This document shows positions 1 through 5,603 of a DNA stretch of 7,160 bases, one piece after another. Each line of letters opens with the position of its first letter. Within the stretch, counting starts at the first letter, position 1. The notes below the pieces were generated by a model. The model was not told the origin of the DNA. It searched no databases and worked only from the letters and a program-made list of their open reading frames with translations. Made by a program: the position numbers and the translations under genes. Origin of the DNA: Hellea balneolensis (GTDB lineage Bacteria; Pseudomonadota; Alphaproteobacteria; Caulobacterales; Maricaulaceae); assembly GCA_003233025.1 (NCBI GenBank), contig QIKS01000158.1:1-7160 (forward strand), in the 5' to 3' direction.

Positions 1-509
1 TAAATATATTGGCGGATGCCAGTGCTGATTATCTTATCGAGCAATCAAAAGCTGGCGCAGATGTGTTGAAAATATTTGAAAGCTGGGCTGAAAACATGCC
101 GCCACATTTGTTTGATACTTGTATAACGAAGCCAACTCAAAGATTGATAAAGCGGGTTAGGGCGGCAGGGATAAAAACCCCAATCATCGGATTTCCCCGG
201 GGGGCCGGACTAAATTTACTTTCCTATCTTGAGGCAAATGAAATAGACGGATTGGCTTTGGGTTCGGATATTGATTTTGCACAGGCACGAAAATTGCTTG
301 GAGATAAAATTCCGCTACAAGGAAACTTGTGCCCGCTTGCTTTGCGCATTGGCGGCAGGGTGTTGGAAGAAGCCGTTGATCGCATCTTACAACAAGCCAG
401 TGGCCCACATATTTTCAATCTCGGACACGGCGTTGCGCCTGATGTGAAAATTGCTAATATGGAAGCAGTGATAGCCCATATCCGCCGAGGCGAGCGAAAT
501 TATGTTTAA
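1..509 (+). CDS. hemE: Uroporphyrinogen decarboxylase, C-terminal part (5' end outside window)
   Basis: HemE is a cytosolic enzyme that removes four carboxyl groups from uroporphyrinogen III to give coproporphyrinogen III in heme synthesis. The frame is open from base 3 and ends at TAA 507-509, so about 168 C-terminal residues of a protein normally near 340-355 are present. The N-terminal region with the substrate-binding motif is missing. Family signatures seen in order are ADASADYL, GAD(V)LKIFESWA, TPIIGFPRGAG, LQGNL-P and the highly conserved IFNLGHG near the end, whose His is an active-site residue in the family. Two normally conserved Asp positions differ: the family GLDW segment reads ALGS, and QGN(L/M)DP reads QGNLCP. 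The gene overlaps hemJ by 8 bp, suggesting cotranscription and translational coupling. The family call is firm; whether the enzyme is fully typical is less sure. Confidence 0.95.
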   Translation, partial: NILADASADYLIEQSKAGADVLKIFESWAENMPPHLFDTCITKPTQRLIKRVRAAGIKTPIIGFPRGAGLNLLSYLEANEIDGLALGSDIDFAQARKLLGDKIPLQGNLCPLALRIGGRVLEEAVDRILQQASGPHIFNLGHGVAPDVKIANMEAVIAHIRRGERNYV

Positions 510-951
510 TCTTTTGGCGCAGCTCGAGCCCTGGATACGCGCCTTACATATAATATCGGCAATGTTCTGGATGGCCGGAATGATGTACCTGCCAAGGCTT
601 TATGTCTATCATTGGCAAGCGGTAAAAGGCGGCGAAATGGAGAAAGCCTTAATCGGTCAAGAACAGCGTTTACTCAAGATAATCATGACCCCGGCGATGA
701 TTAGCACATTGATATTTGGCCTGATACTCATAAGCTTCCGCGCCGATCAGCTAGCAGTTATTAGTTGGCTTTGGTTAAAGTTAGCCGCGGTTTTTGCTTT
801 ATTTTGGCTGCACGGAAGCTTGTCACAAGATAGAAAGCGATTTGCTAAAGGTGAGCGCCCCCGTTCAGAAAAACACTATAGATTGCTCAATGAAATCCCG
901 GCTGTCTTGATAATTATTATCGTCATTATGGCTGTTGTTGAACCTTTTTAA
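502..951 (+). CDS. hemJ: Protoporphyrinogen IX oxidase, HemJ type (membrane protein)
   Basis: This 149-residue membrane protein matches the HemJ (UPF0093) family, which oxidises protoporphyrinogen IX to protoporphyrin IX, the penultimate heme step, in bacteria lacking HemG or HemY. Four hydrophobic segments are visible, at roughly residues 11-35, 60-79, 85-106 and 131-147. Family hallmarks are WIRALHII with His16, FWMAGMMYLPRL at 22-33, Tyr36-His37, Lys93 in the third segment, His104, and the C-terminal YRLLNEIP and VVEPF. His16 and Lys93 correspond to conserved residues of the family. The length is typical. The ATG lies inside the end of hemE (8-bp overlap), with GAGGCGAG upstream as a plausible ribosome site. 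Many relatives have ferrochelatase (hemH) between hemE and hemJ; here it is absent, so hemH must lie elsewhere or be missing. Confidence 0.93.
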   Translation: MFNLLAQLEPWIRALHIISAMFWMAGMMYLPRLYVYHWQAVKGGEMEKALIGQEQRLLKIIMTPAMISTLIFGLILISFRADQLAVISWLWLKLAAVFALFWLHGSLSQDRKRFAKGERPRSEKHYRLLNEIPAVLIIIIVIMAVVEPF

Positions 952-964
952 CCCTTAAAACCTC

Positions 965-993
965 TTGACGGACTTATACTATCTGGGCTAAAG
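965..993 (+). promoter_or_regulatory. Weak candidate promoter upstream of rho
   Basis: TTGACG at 965-970 resembles a -35 box, with the poor -10 match GCTAAA at 987-992 after 16 bp. A better -10 match, TATACT at 975-980, lies too close to that -35 and has no good -35 of its own. Rho needs a promoter somewhere in this gap if it is not read only from the hem genes, but the match is weak. Confidence 0.25.
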
Positions 994-1002
994 GAAGATA
1001 CC

Positions 1003-1034
1003 AGCGCTTAGACAGACGCTAGCGTTTTTCCTTT
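1003..1034 (+). terminator. Possible weak terminator or attenuator hairpin after hemJ
   Basis: AGCGCT (1003-1008) can pair with AGCGTT (1021-1026), including one G-T pair, across a 12-nt loop. It is followed by T residues at 1025-1029 and again at 1032-1035. An alternative pairing is the 10-bp self-complementary ACGCTAGCGT at 1016-1025. The stem is short and the loop large, so this would be a weak intrinsic terminator for the hem genes or an attenuator in the rho leader. Confidence 0.35.
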
Positions 1035-1061
1035 TCGATATCCCTTATCCGTAAAGAAAGC

Positions 1062-1110
1062 AGAGCATAAGCTCTCGATAACCCCTCAAAACAAAACCCC
1101 CAAAAAAACC
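1062..1110 (+). promoter_or_regulatory. rho leader: small hairpin plus G-free C/A-rich tract, possible Rho self-control site
   Basis: AGAGC (1062-1066) and GCTCT (1071-1075) form a 5-bp hairpin with an ATAA loop. Directly after it, positions 1078-1110 contain no G: by count 18 A, 13 C and 2 T, ending at the rho ATG. No Shine-Dalgarno sequence lies before that ATG. Rho loads on unstructured, C-rich, G-poor RNA, and rho is known to be autoregulated by premature termination in Escherichia coli. A role as a rut-like site is inferred from composition. The tract could instead aid ribosome loading without a Shine-Dalgarno. Confidence 0.4.
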
Positions 1111-2424
1111 ATGAACACACCGATAAAACTAGACCCTAGTGAAATTAATATTGATGAGATTAAGGCGCTGAGCCTCGATGATCTCAAAGTAAAAAAGCCG
1201 GCCGAGCTTATCCAGTTCGCCGAAGCTGTCGGCATTGAAAACGCCGGCAGTTTGCGCAAGCAAGAAATTTTTGTCACGGCTTTAAAAATGCTTGCCGATA
1301 GAGATGTTGCAATTTCTGGCACGGGTGTGTTGGAGGTTTTGCAAGACGGTTTTGGTTTTCTGCGTGCGCCCGAGGCCAATTACCTGGCGGGACCTGACGA
1401 TATTTATGTAAGCCCGAAAATCATCCGCACAATGGGTCTGCGCACCGGCGATACATTGTCTGGCGCCATTAGCAGCCCGCGCAGCGGAGAGCGTTATTTC
1501 GCCCTGACCAAAGTCCATTCTGTAAATTTCGAGACACCGGAAGATGCCCGTAACAAAGTTCATTTTGATAATTTGACACCGCTTTACCCGGATCAAAGCC
1601 TAAAAATGGAAATCGAAGATCCAACGTTAAAAGATAAGTCTGGCCGGGTTATCGATATCGTAGCGCCGATCGGCAAAGGCCAGCGTTGCCTGATCGTTGC
1701 GCCGCCGCGCACCGGTAAAACGGTGCTTTTACAAAATGTCGCCCATTCCATAGAAGCCAACCACCCGGAAGTTTACGTCATTGTCCTGCTTATTGATGAG
1801 CGGCCGGAAGAGGTGACGGACATGCAAAGATCGGTCAAAGGCGAAGTGGTCAGCTCGACCTTTGACGAGCCAGCAACCCGCCATGTTCAGGTTGCAGAAA
1901 TGGTTATTCAAAAAGCCAAACGCCTGACCGAACACGGCAAAGACGTGATTATTTTGCTCGACAGCATTACCCGTTTGGGCCGGGCCTATAACACGGTTGT
2001 CCCCAGTTCCGGCAAAGTTCTTACCGGCGGCGTTGATGCCAATGCTCTACAAAGACCAAAGCGCTTTTTCGGCGCGGCGCGTAATATTGAAGAAGGTGGC
2101 TCTTTGACCATTATCGCAACCGCCCTGATCGAAACCGGCTCGCGCATGGACGAGGTTATTTTTGAAGAATTTAAAGGCACGGGTAATTCGGAAATCGTTC
2201 TTGACCGCAAAGTTGCCGACAAGCGTATTTTCCCCGCCATTGACGTTACAAAGTCTGGCACACGAAAAGAAGAGCTTTTGATGGGCCCTGTCGAGCTGCA
2301 AAAAACCTATGTATTGCGGCGCATCCTCAACCCGATGGGGACAATGGACGCGATCGAGTTTTTGTTGGGTAAGTTAAAAGACACTAAAAACAATGCCGAG
2401 TTCTTTGACAGTATGAATACATAA
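1111..2424 (+). CDS. rho: Transcription termination factor Rho
   Basis: Rho is a hexameric RNA-dependent ATPase and helicase that ends transcription and silences untranslated RNA. The 437-residue protein has an N-terminal helical domain (about 20-65), an RNA-binding cold-shock-like domain with [20 protein letters not shown] at 79-98, then the RecA-type ATPase core. Core motifs are the P-loop APPRTGKT at 197-204, [10 protein letters not shown] at 229-238, the Walker B strand ending in Asp284, [12 protein letters not shown] at 283-294, the Q-loop region [20 protein letters not shown] from 303, and FKGTGN at 354-359. It is about 18 residues longer than the 419-residue E. coli protein, mostly at the N terminus (an acidic stretch rich in Ile and Asp). 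ATG 1111 is the first start, but it lacks a Shine-Dalgarno, so a start further in cannot be excluded. The next gene follows after 9 bp. Confidence 0.98.
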   Translation: MNTPIKLDPSEINIDEIKALSLDDLKVKKPAELIQFAEAVGIENAGSLRKQEIFVTALKMLADRDVAISGTGVLEVLQDGFGFLRAPEANYLAGPDDIYVSPKIIRTMGLRTGDTLSGAISSPRSGERYFALTKVHSVNFETPEDARNKVHFDNLTPLYPDQSLKMEIEDPTLKDKSGRVIDIVAPIGKGQRCLIVAPPRTGKTVLLQNVAHSIEANHPEVYVIVLLIDERPEEVTDMQRSVKGEVVSSTFDEPATRHVQVAEMVIQKAKRLTEHGKDVIILLDSITRLGRAYNTVVPSSGKVLTGGVDANALQRPKRFFGAARNIEEGGSLTIIATALIETGSRMDEVIFEEFKGTGNSEIVLDRKVADKRIFPAIDVTKSGTRKEELLMGPVELQKTYVLRRILNPMGTMDAIEFLLGKLKDTKNNAEFFDSMNT

Positions 2425-2433
2425 GGAAACCTC

Positions 2434-3051
2434 ATGTCTATCCTCAAGGTTTATCATTTACCAAAGTCTCGCTCCATGCGGGTTTTGTGGTTGCTCGAAG
2501 AGCTTGGCCTGGGTTATGAGGTTGAGGCTGTGGAGTTTATTCCCGGGAAATTTGGCGGGGATGCTTATACGAAAATTCACCCTCTTAATAAAATCCCTGC
2601 GCTGGTGGACGGCGATATGGTGATGTTTGAAAGTGTCGCCGTGATGCAATATATCATGGATAAATATGCAGCTGGGCAATTAAGGCCCGATGTGACCAGC
2701 GCCGAATACGGCCCTTATTTGCAATGGTTGCATTACGGCGAAAGCACATTGGCACCGGTTGTGGCTACGATGATGTATCAGCGGTTTTTCTTCCCTAAAG
2801 AACAGAGAAGCGAAGCCACGGACATATGGGCGCAAAAAGAACTGGTCAAAATCTTAAGTATTTTGGAAACTCAATTGGGTGACCATGATTATGTCTTGGC
2901 GAGCGGCTTTAGCGCCGCCGATATTTCCATCGGCTATAGCTTGCTCCTCGCCCGCTTTGCCGGCGCCAAAGAGCAAATATCCCCGCGCATTCAAAAATAC
3001 TGGGAAGCGCTGACAGCACGCAAAGCCTGGGAAACGGTTTCAAAACTGTAG
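2434..3051 (+). CDS. Glutathione S-transferase family protein
   Basis: This is a 205-residue cytosolic protein with the two-domain glutathione S-transferase fold; such enzymes join glutathione to electrophiles or use it for reduction and isomerisation. The thioredoxin-like N-terminal domain (about 3-80) shows a Ser-rich first turn (Lys11-Ser12-Arg13-Ser14) where the family places its catalytic Ser or Tyr, the cis-proline motif NKIPALVD at 52-59 and the glutathione-contacting Glu66-Ser67. The helical C-terminal domain contains FSAADISIGY, with the conserved N-capping box and Asp. AAGGAA at 2423-2428 is a good ribosome site 5-6 nt before the ATG, overlapping the rho stop, so it is probably cotranscribed with rho. 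The 60 bp after it (3052-3111) carry a GTGCGAC direct repeat (3061-3067 and 3088-3094) but no convincing terminator before the facing gene. Subclass and substrate cannot be told from sequence. Confidence 0.92.
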   Translation: MSILKVYHLPKSRSMRVLWLLEELGLGYEVEAVEFIPGKFGGDAYTKIHPLNKIPALVDGDMVMFESVAVMQYIMDKYAAGQLRPDVTSAEYGPYLQWLHYGESTLAPVVATMMYQRFFFPKEQRSEATDIWAQKELVKILSILETQLGDHDYVLASGFSAADISIGYSLLLARFAGAKEQISPRIQKYWEALTARKAWETVSKL

Positions 3052-3111
3052 GGGGCGCGTGTGCGACCTCGTCCTCGCCTTGTTTATGTGCGACAGGTGT
3101 CACAAAATTCT

Positions 3112-4101
3112 TTATAATTCAACACCTATACCAGCCAGGCAGGCATTCATTTCTTCAAGAGAATCCCCTTTAATTTCAACGGCTTGTTGGGCATTTAGGG
3201 CAAAATCTGAAACAATTAAGTCGGGCAATTTAGCAAATTCTGCGTAACGAGAAAACTCTTTGCTTTCCTGCAGTACGTCATCAAGATCGTAAAAGCTTGG
3301 CGCTAAAATAGGAATGCCGCGCTGGCGCAGGGTGGCCGCAAGCTCTACTGTTAGTGGCCCTGTGCCCGTCCAGGCAGTCATAACTTCGGTGGGAACGCCG
3401 GCTGCTTGTAAATCCTCAATATCTCCAGGGGTAAAAACACCAACACTAAGCGCCGCCTTGGGTGCAAGTTTATGCAGCCGCACGGCCTGTTCTGTGCTGT
3501 ATGAAATTAAAATTACCTGATCCAACATCTCCGCCGCTCGCACGGCTTCAACCAACTTAACCTCATTTGCGGATGATTTAAAATCTATTTCCAAATACAT
3601 TTTATCTTTGGCCCAGGACAACACATCATCAAAGGCGCTTGGCCGGTAAGCCGTAAGTCCGCCATTGGTATCTTTTAGCAAAAGTTTTTGCGCTGCGCTC
3701 CAATTGCTTGCGGCAATGGGGCCGCTGCCCGTCGAGCTGCGCTCCCATGTTCCGTCATGAAAAAGAATATGTGTTCCGTCCTTTAATCCGGCCACATCAA
3801 TTTCCGCAAAAAACAGGCCTTTGGCATATAAATCCTGCAGGCTCTCCAAGGCGTTTTCTGGAAAATCAGAGCCTTCATGAGTGCCCCGATGGGCGGCAAT
3901 AAAGGCTTTGTCGGCTGTTTTACAGCTAAATAGCTGTAAAACAGAGGGAAAAGCGGCGGTTTTGGCGGCTGTGTGGTCGACCTTGGCTGACTTATCCGCA
4001 CTGGTGGAAGGCTGGCACGCCGTGAGAGCGGTTAAAAAACTGACACTTAGGGCCAATTTTGCGCTGGTTTTCAATAATTTTGTGTATTTTGCTGTCATCA
4101 T
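3112..4101 (-). CDS. Glycerophosphodiester phosphodiesterase family lipoprotein
   Basis: The 329-residue product looks like a secreted lipoprotein with a GDPD-type TIM-barrel domain. Such enzymes hydrolyse glycerophosphodiesters to glycerol 3-phosphate and an alcohol, usually with a divalent metal. Residues 1-28 form a lipoprotein signal: Lys5, Lys8, Lys11 and Lys15, a hydrophobic stretch, and the lipobox Leu26-Thr-Ala-Cys29. Gln30 at +2 would suit the outer membrane by the E. coli rule. A low-complexity Ser/Lys/Ala linker follows. Catalytic-domain marks are AHRG (His71-Arg72), PEN at 81-83, the metal-ligand pair Glu100/Asp102, FHDGT with His115, and LEIDFKS. PENA replaces the more usual PENT. 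It faces GST and is divergent from mnmE. Two ATGs (4101 and 4098) are possible; AAAAGA precedes them. A near-perfect palindrome spans codons 53-63, between signal and catalytic domain. The substrate is unknown. Confidence 0.88.
   Translation of the reverse strand: MMTAKYTKLLKTSAKLALSVSFLTALTACQPSTSADKSAKVDHTAAKTAAFPSVLQLFSCKTADKAFIAAHRGTHEGSDFPENALESLQDLYAKGLFFAEIDVAGLKDGTHILFHDGTWERSSTGSGPIAASNWSAAQKLLLKDTNGGLTAYRPSAFDDVLSWAKDKMYLEIDFKSSANEVKLVEAVRAAEMLDQVILISYSTEQAVRLHKLAPKAALSVGVFTPGDIEDLQAAGVPTEVMTAWTGTGPLTVELAATLRQRGIPILAPSFYDLDDVLQESKEFSRYAEFAKLPDLIVSDFALNAQQAVEIKGDSLEEMNACLAGIGVEL
3915..3944. repeat. Near-perfect 30-bp palindrome inside the GDPD lipoprotein gene
   Basis: The arms CTGTTTTACAGCTA (3915-3928) and TAGCTGTAAAACAG (3931-3944) are exact reverse complements, 14 bp each, around a central AA. 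Outside a symmetric 5 x 5 mismatch, GCTTT (3905-3909) and AAAGC (3950-3954) can pair too, giving an imperfect 50-nt structure. It lies in frame in codons 53-63 of the minus-strand gene and encodes SVLQLFSCKT in the linker before the catalytic domain. In RNA it would make a strong hairpin. The function is unknown: it could be an inserted palindromic element, a protein-binding site or an mRNA structure. Confidence 0.9.
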
Positions 4102-4174
4102 AATCTTTTCAATCCACCAATAAATTTTCTAGGGTATTATATGAGGAGAACACTATAGTGTGCCCGGTTAGTAA
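4102..4174. promoter_or_regulatory. Divergent control region between the GDPD gene and mnmE
   Basis: This 73-bp spacer must hold at least the GDPD promoter. On the plus strand, TATTAT (4135-4140) fits a -10 box. On the minus strand, TATAAT (4141-4136) is a perfect -10 match that overlaps it head to head. Neither has a clear -35 box at 16-18 bp. ACACTATAGTGT at 4150-4161 is a perfect 12-bp palindrome lying where a regulator could act on both directions. AGGAG at 4144-4148 is a good ribosome site, but it is 26 bp from the mnmE ATG. The pieces are visible; their use as promoters is inferred. Confidence 0.4.
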
Positions 4175-4178
4175 ATGA
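4158..4178 (+). other. Possible six-codon leader reading frame overlapping the mnmE start
   Basis: GTG at 4158 follows AGGAG (4144-4148) by 9 nt and opens a frame of six codons (Met-Cys-Pro-Val-Ser-Lys). Its TGA at 4176-4178 overlaps the mnmE ATG in the sequence ATGA, the classic arrangement for coupled translation. The mnmE ATG itself has no close Shine-Dalgarno and is preceded in frame by TAG TAA. Such a short frame can arise by chance, so this is only a candidate. Confidence 0.25.
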
Positions 4179-5557
4179 AACCACTAGAAAGAACCGTTTT
4201 GAAAATTAACCAACAAGATGCACGCGAAACTATATTCGCTCTCGCCAGCGCGCCTGGTCGCGCCGGAATTGCTATTATGCGCCTGAGCGGCCCGGCCTCG
4301 AAGGCTGCTTTGCAAGCATTGACCCAAAAACCGCCGCCGCCCGCCCGGCGCGCCGTTTTGCGCACACTTTTTGATGACGCCGACGATAAATTGGACAGCG
4401 CTTTGGTTTTTTGCTTTGACGCGCCGGCTAGTTTTAGCGGCGAAGACATGGCGGAGCTGCATCTTCATGGCAGCACCGCCGTTGTCGAGGCCGTTAGTCT
4501 CTCCCTATTTGCTCTCGGTCTTGAGCAGGCAGCGCCGGGAGAATTTACCCGTCGGGCCTTTCAAAACGGCAAGATGGACTTAACCGAGGCCGAAGGACTG
4601 GCCGACCTGATTGACGCCCAATCAAAAGGCCAGCGAAAGCAAGCTTTGGCGCAAATGCAGGGCGGGCTTCGGGACGTTTATGAAAATTGGCGCAGTCAAA
4701 TCATTGATGCTTTGGCCTTTGTCGAAGGCGAAATAGACTTCCCGGACGAAGACGATATACCCGACGCTTTGGCCTTAAGGGCTGGGCCGGGCCTTGATAA
4801 ATTGGCGCAGCAATTGCGCACAGCATTGGCTGGCAGCGGCCGTGGAGAACGAGTTCGCCACGGTGTACAAATCGCTATCATTGGTGCGCCAAATGTCGGA
4901 AAATCCAGTATTATCAACCACTTAGCAGGTCGAGACGTCGCTATTGTCTCTCCGGAGGCTGGCACAACTCGCGATATTATCGAGGTTCAAATCGAGCTGG
5001 CCGGACAGGTGGTTCGGGTGTGCGATACCGCCGGCTTGCGCCAAACGGACAATGCGGTGGAGGCCGAAGGGGTGCGCCGGGCCAATTTGCGCGCTGACGA
5101 GGCCGATTTGAAATTGCTTGTCATTGATGGCTCACAAGTGGAGGATATAGCGGCTCATAAAACCCTGTTGTCACGACTTCAAGACGGGGATCTGGTCATA
5201 TATAACAAGTCGGATTTACCTGAATTTAGAACCGATCTAAATGTTTCACGTGAAACATTTTGTGTTAGCGCAATAACGGGAGAGGGCTTTGACGATCTCA
5301 TCACCCATTTGGAAAAAACGATCCAGGGCCGATTCGGCGCTGGTGAGCAAGCCGGATTAACCCGTGCCAGGCACAAAACCTGCGTTGAGCAAGCTTTGCG
5401 CGCCATAGAAAATGCGTGTCGCTCTATAGGTGTGGCCCCCGAACTGGCCGGCGCCGATTTACGTCTCGCTTTGCACAGCCTTAAGGAATTGGCAGGCGAA
5501 ACGGATATCGAAGCCGTGCTTGACCGAGTTTTTTCAAGTTTTTGCATTGGAAAATAG
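4175..5557 (+). CDS. mnmE: tRNA modification GTPase MnmE
   Basis: MnmE is a GTPase that works with MnmG, using a folate carbon donor, to build the 5-carboxymethylaminomethyl group on wobble uridine 34 of some tRNAs. The 460-residue protein is normal in length. The N-terminal folate-binding domain (about 17-135) shows DARETIFALASAPGRAGIAI and GEFTRRAFQNGKMDLTEAEG; a helical domain follows. The inserted G domain has G1 GAPNVGKS (237-244), G2 TTRD (264-267), G3 DTAG (284-287), G4 NKSD (344-347) and G5 SAITGEG (365-371). The C terminus FCIGK holds the conserved Cys457. In-frame stops TAG and TAA just before ATG 4175 exclude a longer start. A TTG at codon 9 is a possible alternative, as homologues usually begin near residue 17. 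A parS site is embedded at codons 357-361, between G4 and G5. MnmG follows after 46 bp. Confidence 0.98.
   Translation: MKPLERTVLKINQQDARETIFALASAPGRAGIAIMRLSGPASKAALQALTQKPPPPARRAVLRTLFDDADDKLDSALVFCFDAPASFSGEDMAELHLHGSTAVVEAVSLSLFALGLEQAAPGEFTRRAFQNGKMDLTEAEGLADLIDAQSKGQRKQALAQMQGGLRDVYENWRSQIIDALAFVEGEIDFPDEDDIPDALALRAGPGLDKLAQQLRTALAGSGRGERVRHGVQIAIIGAPNVGKSSIINHLAGRDVAIVSPEAGTTRDIIEVQIELAGQVVRVCDTAGLRQTDNAVEAEGVRRANLRADEADLKLLVIDGSQVEDIAAHKTLLSRLQDGDLVIYNKSDLPEFRTDLNVSRETFCVSAITGEGFDDLITHLEKTIQGRFGAGEQAGLTRARHKTCVEQALRAIENACRSIGVAPELAGADLRLALHSLKELAGETDIEAVLDRVFSSFCIGK
5242..5257. promoter_or_regulatory. parS: parS centromere site 1, inside mnmE
   Basis: TGTTTCACGTGAAACA is an exact match to the classic bacterial parS sequence bound by ParB, which loads here as a CTP-dependent clamp and guides origin segregation with ParA and SMC. 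Palindromy continues outward by three pairs on each side, so 5239-5260 is a perfect 22-bp inverted repeat. A given 16-mer is expected about 2 in a million times in 7 kb by chance. It lies in the part of mnmE between the NKSD and SAITGEG motifs, a variable loop that tolerates the encoded VSRET. Confidence 0.95.
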
Positions 5558-5570
5558 CTGGTTAAGCTAT
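5554..5570 (+). repeat. Small hairpin spanning the mnmE stop codon
   Basis: ATAGCT (5554-5559) and AGCTAT (5565-5570) pair perfectly around a 5-nt loop GGTTA; the stop TAG 5555-5557 is within the left arm. Five T residues follow only after 9 nt (5580-5584), so this is not a good intrinsic terminator. It could influence mRNA processing or coupling between mnmE and mnmG, or mean nothing. Confidence 0.4.
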
Positions 5571-5592
5571 AGGACTGGATTTTTAAGATGAT

Positions 5593-5596
5593 AAGG
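5593..5596 (+). promoter_or_regulatory. Ribosome binding site that fixes the GTG start of mnmG
   Basis: AAGG at 5593-5596 lies 7 nt before GTG 5604. In-frame TAA at 5592-5594 rules out any earlier start, and the FAD motif begins only a few codons after the GTG, so this is the only start that keeps it. Confidence 0.75.
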
Positions 5597-5603
5597 TTGG
5601 CTC

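Noticed and set aside
946..960. TTTTAA-CCC-TTAAAA inverted repeat at the hemJ stop as a terminator or CtrA site
   Set aside because: The stem is only A/T pairs, there is no following T run, and the TTAA halves are 3 bp apart rather than the 7 bp of a CtrA site.
1045..1053. TTATCCGTA as a DnaA box near an origin
   Set aside because: A single match to 7 of 9 consensus positions in a short gap, with no cluster of further boxes or AT-rich unwinding element. The origin is more likely outside this window.
3088..3103. Hairpin in the gap between GST and the GDPD gene
   Set aside because: Only a 4-bp stem with a 2-nt loop, or a 3-bp stem with mismatches, can form, and no T tract follows on either strand.
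3059..3247. Plus-strand frame starting GTG 3059 after GST
   Set aside because: It runs antisense into the conserved end of the GDPD gene and shows no recognisable domain or ribosome site.
3881..4123. Plus-strand frame of 80 codons opposite the GDPD N terminus
   Set aside because: It resembles the real gene around the palindrome (VLQL..SCKT) only because both strands read alike there. It lacks other support, and the minus frame has signal, lipobox and catalytic motifs.
5179..5547. Minus-strand open frame of 122 codons opposite mnmE
   Set aside because: It is antisense to the G domain and C terminus of MnmE. Its NVSRETF peptide arises only because the parS site is palindromic.
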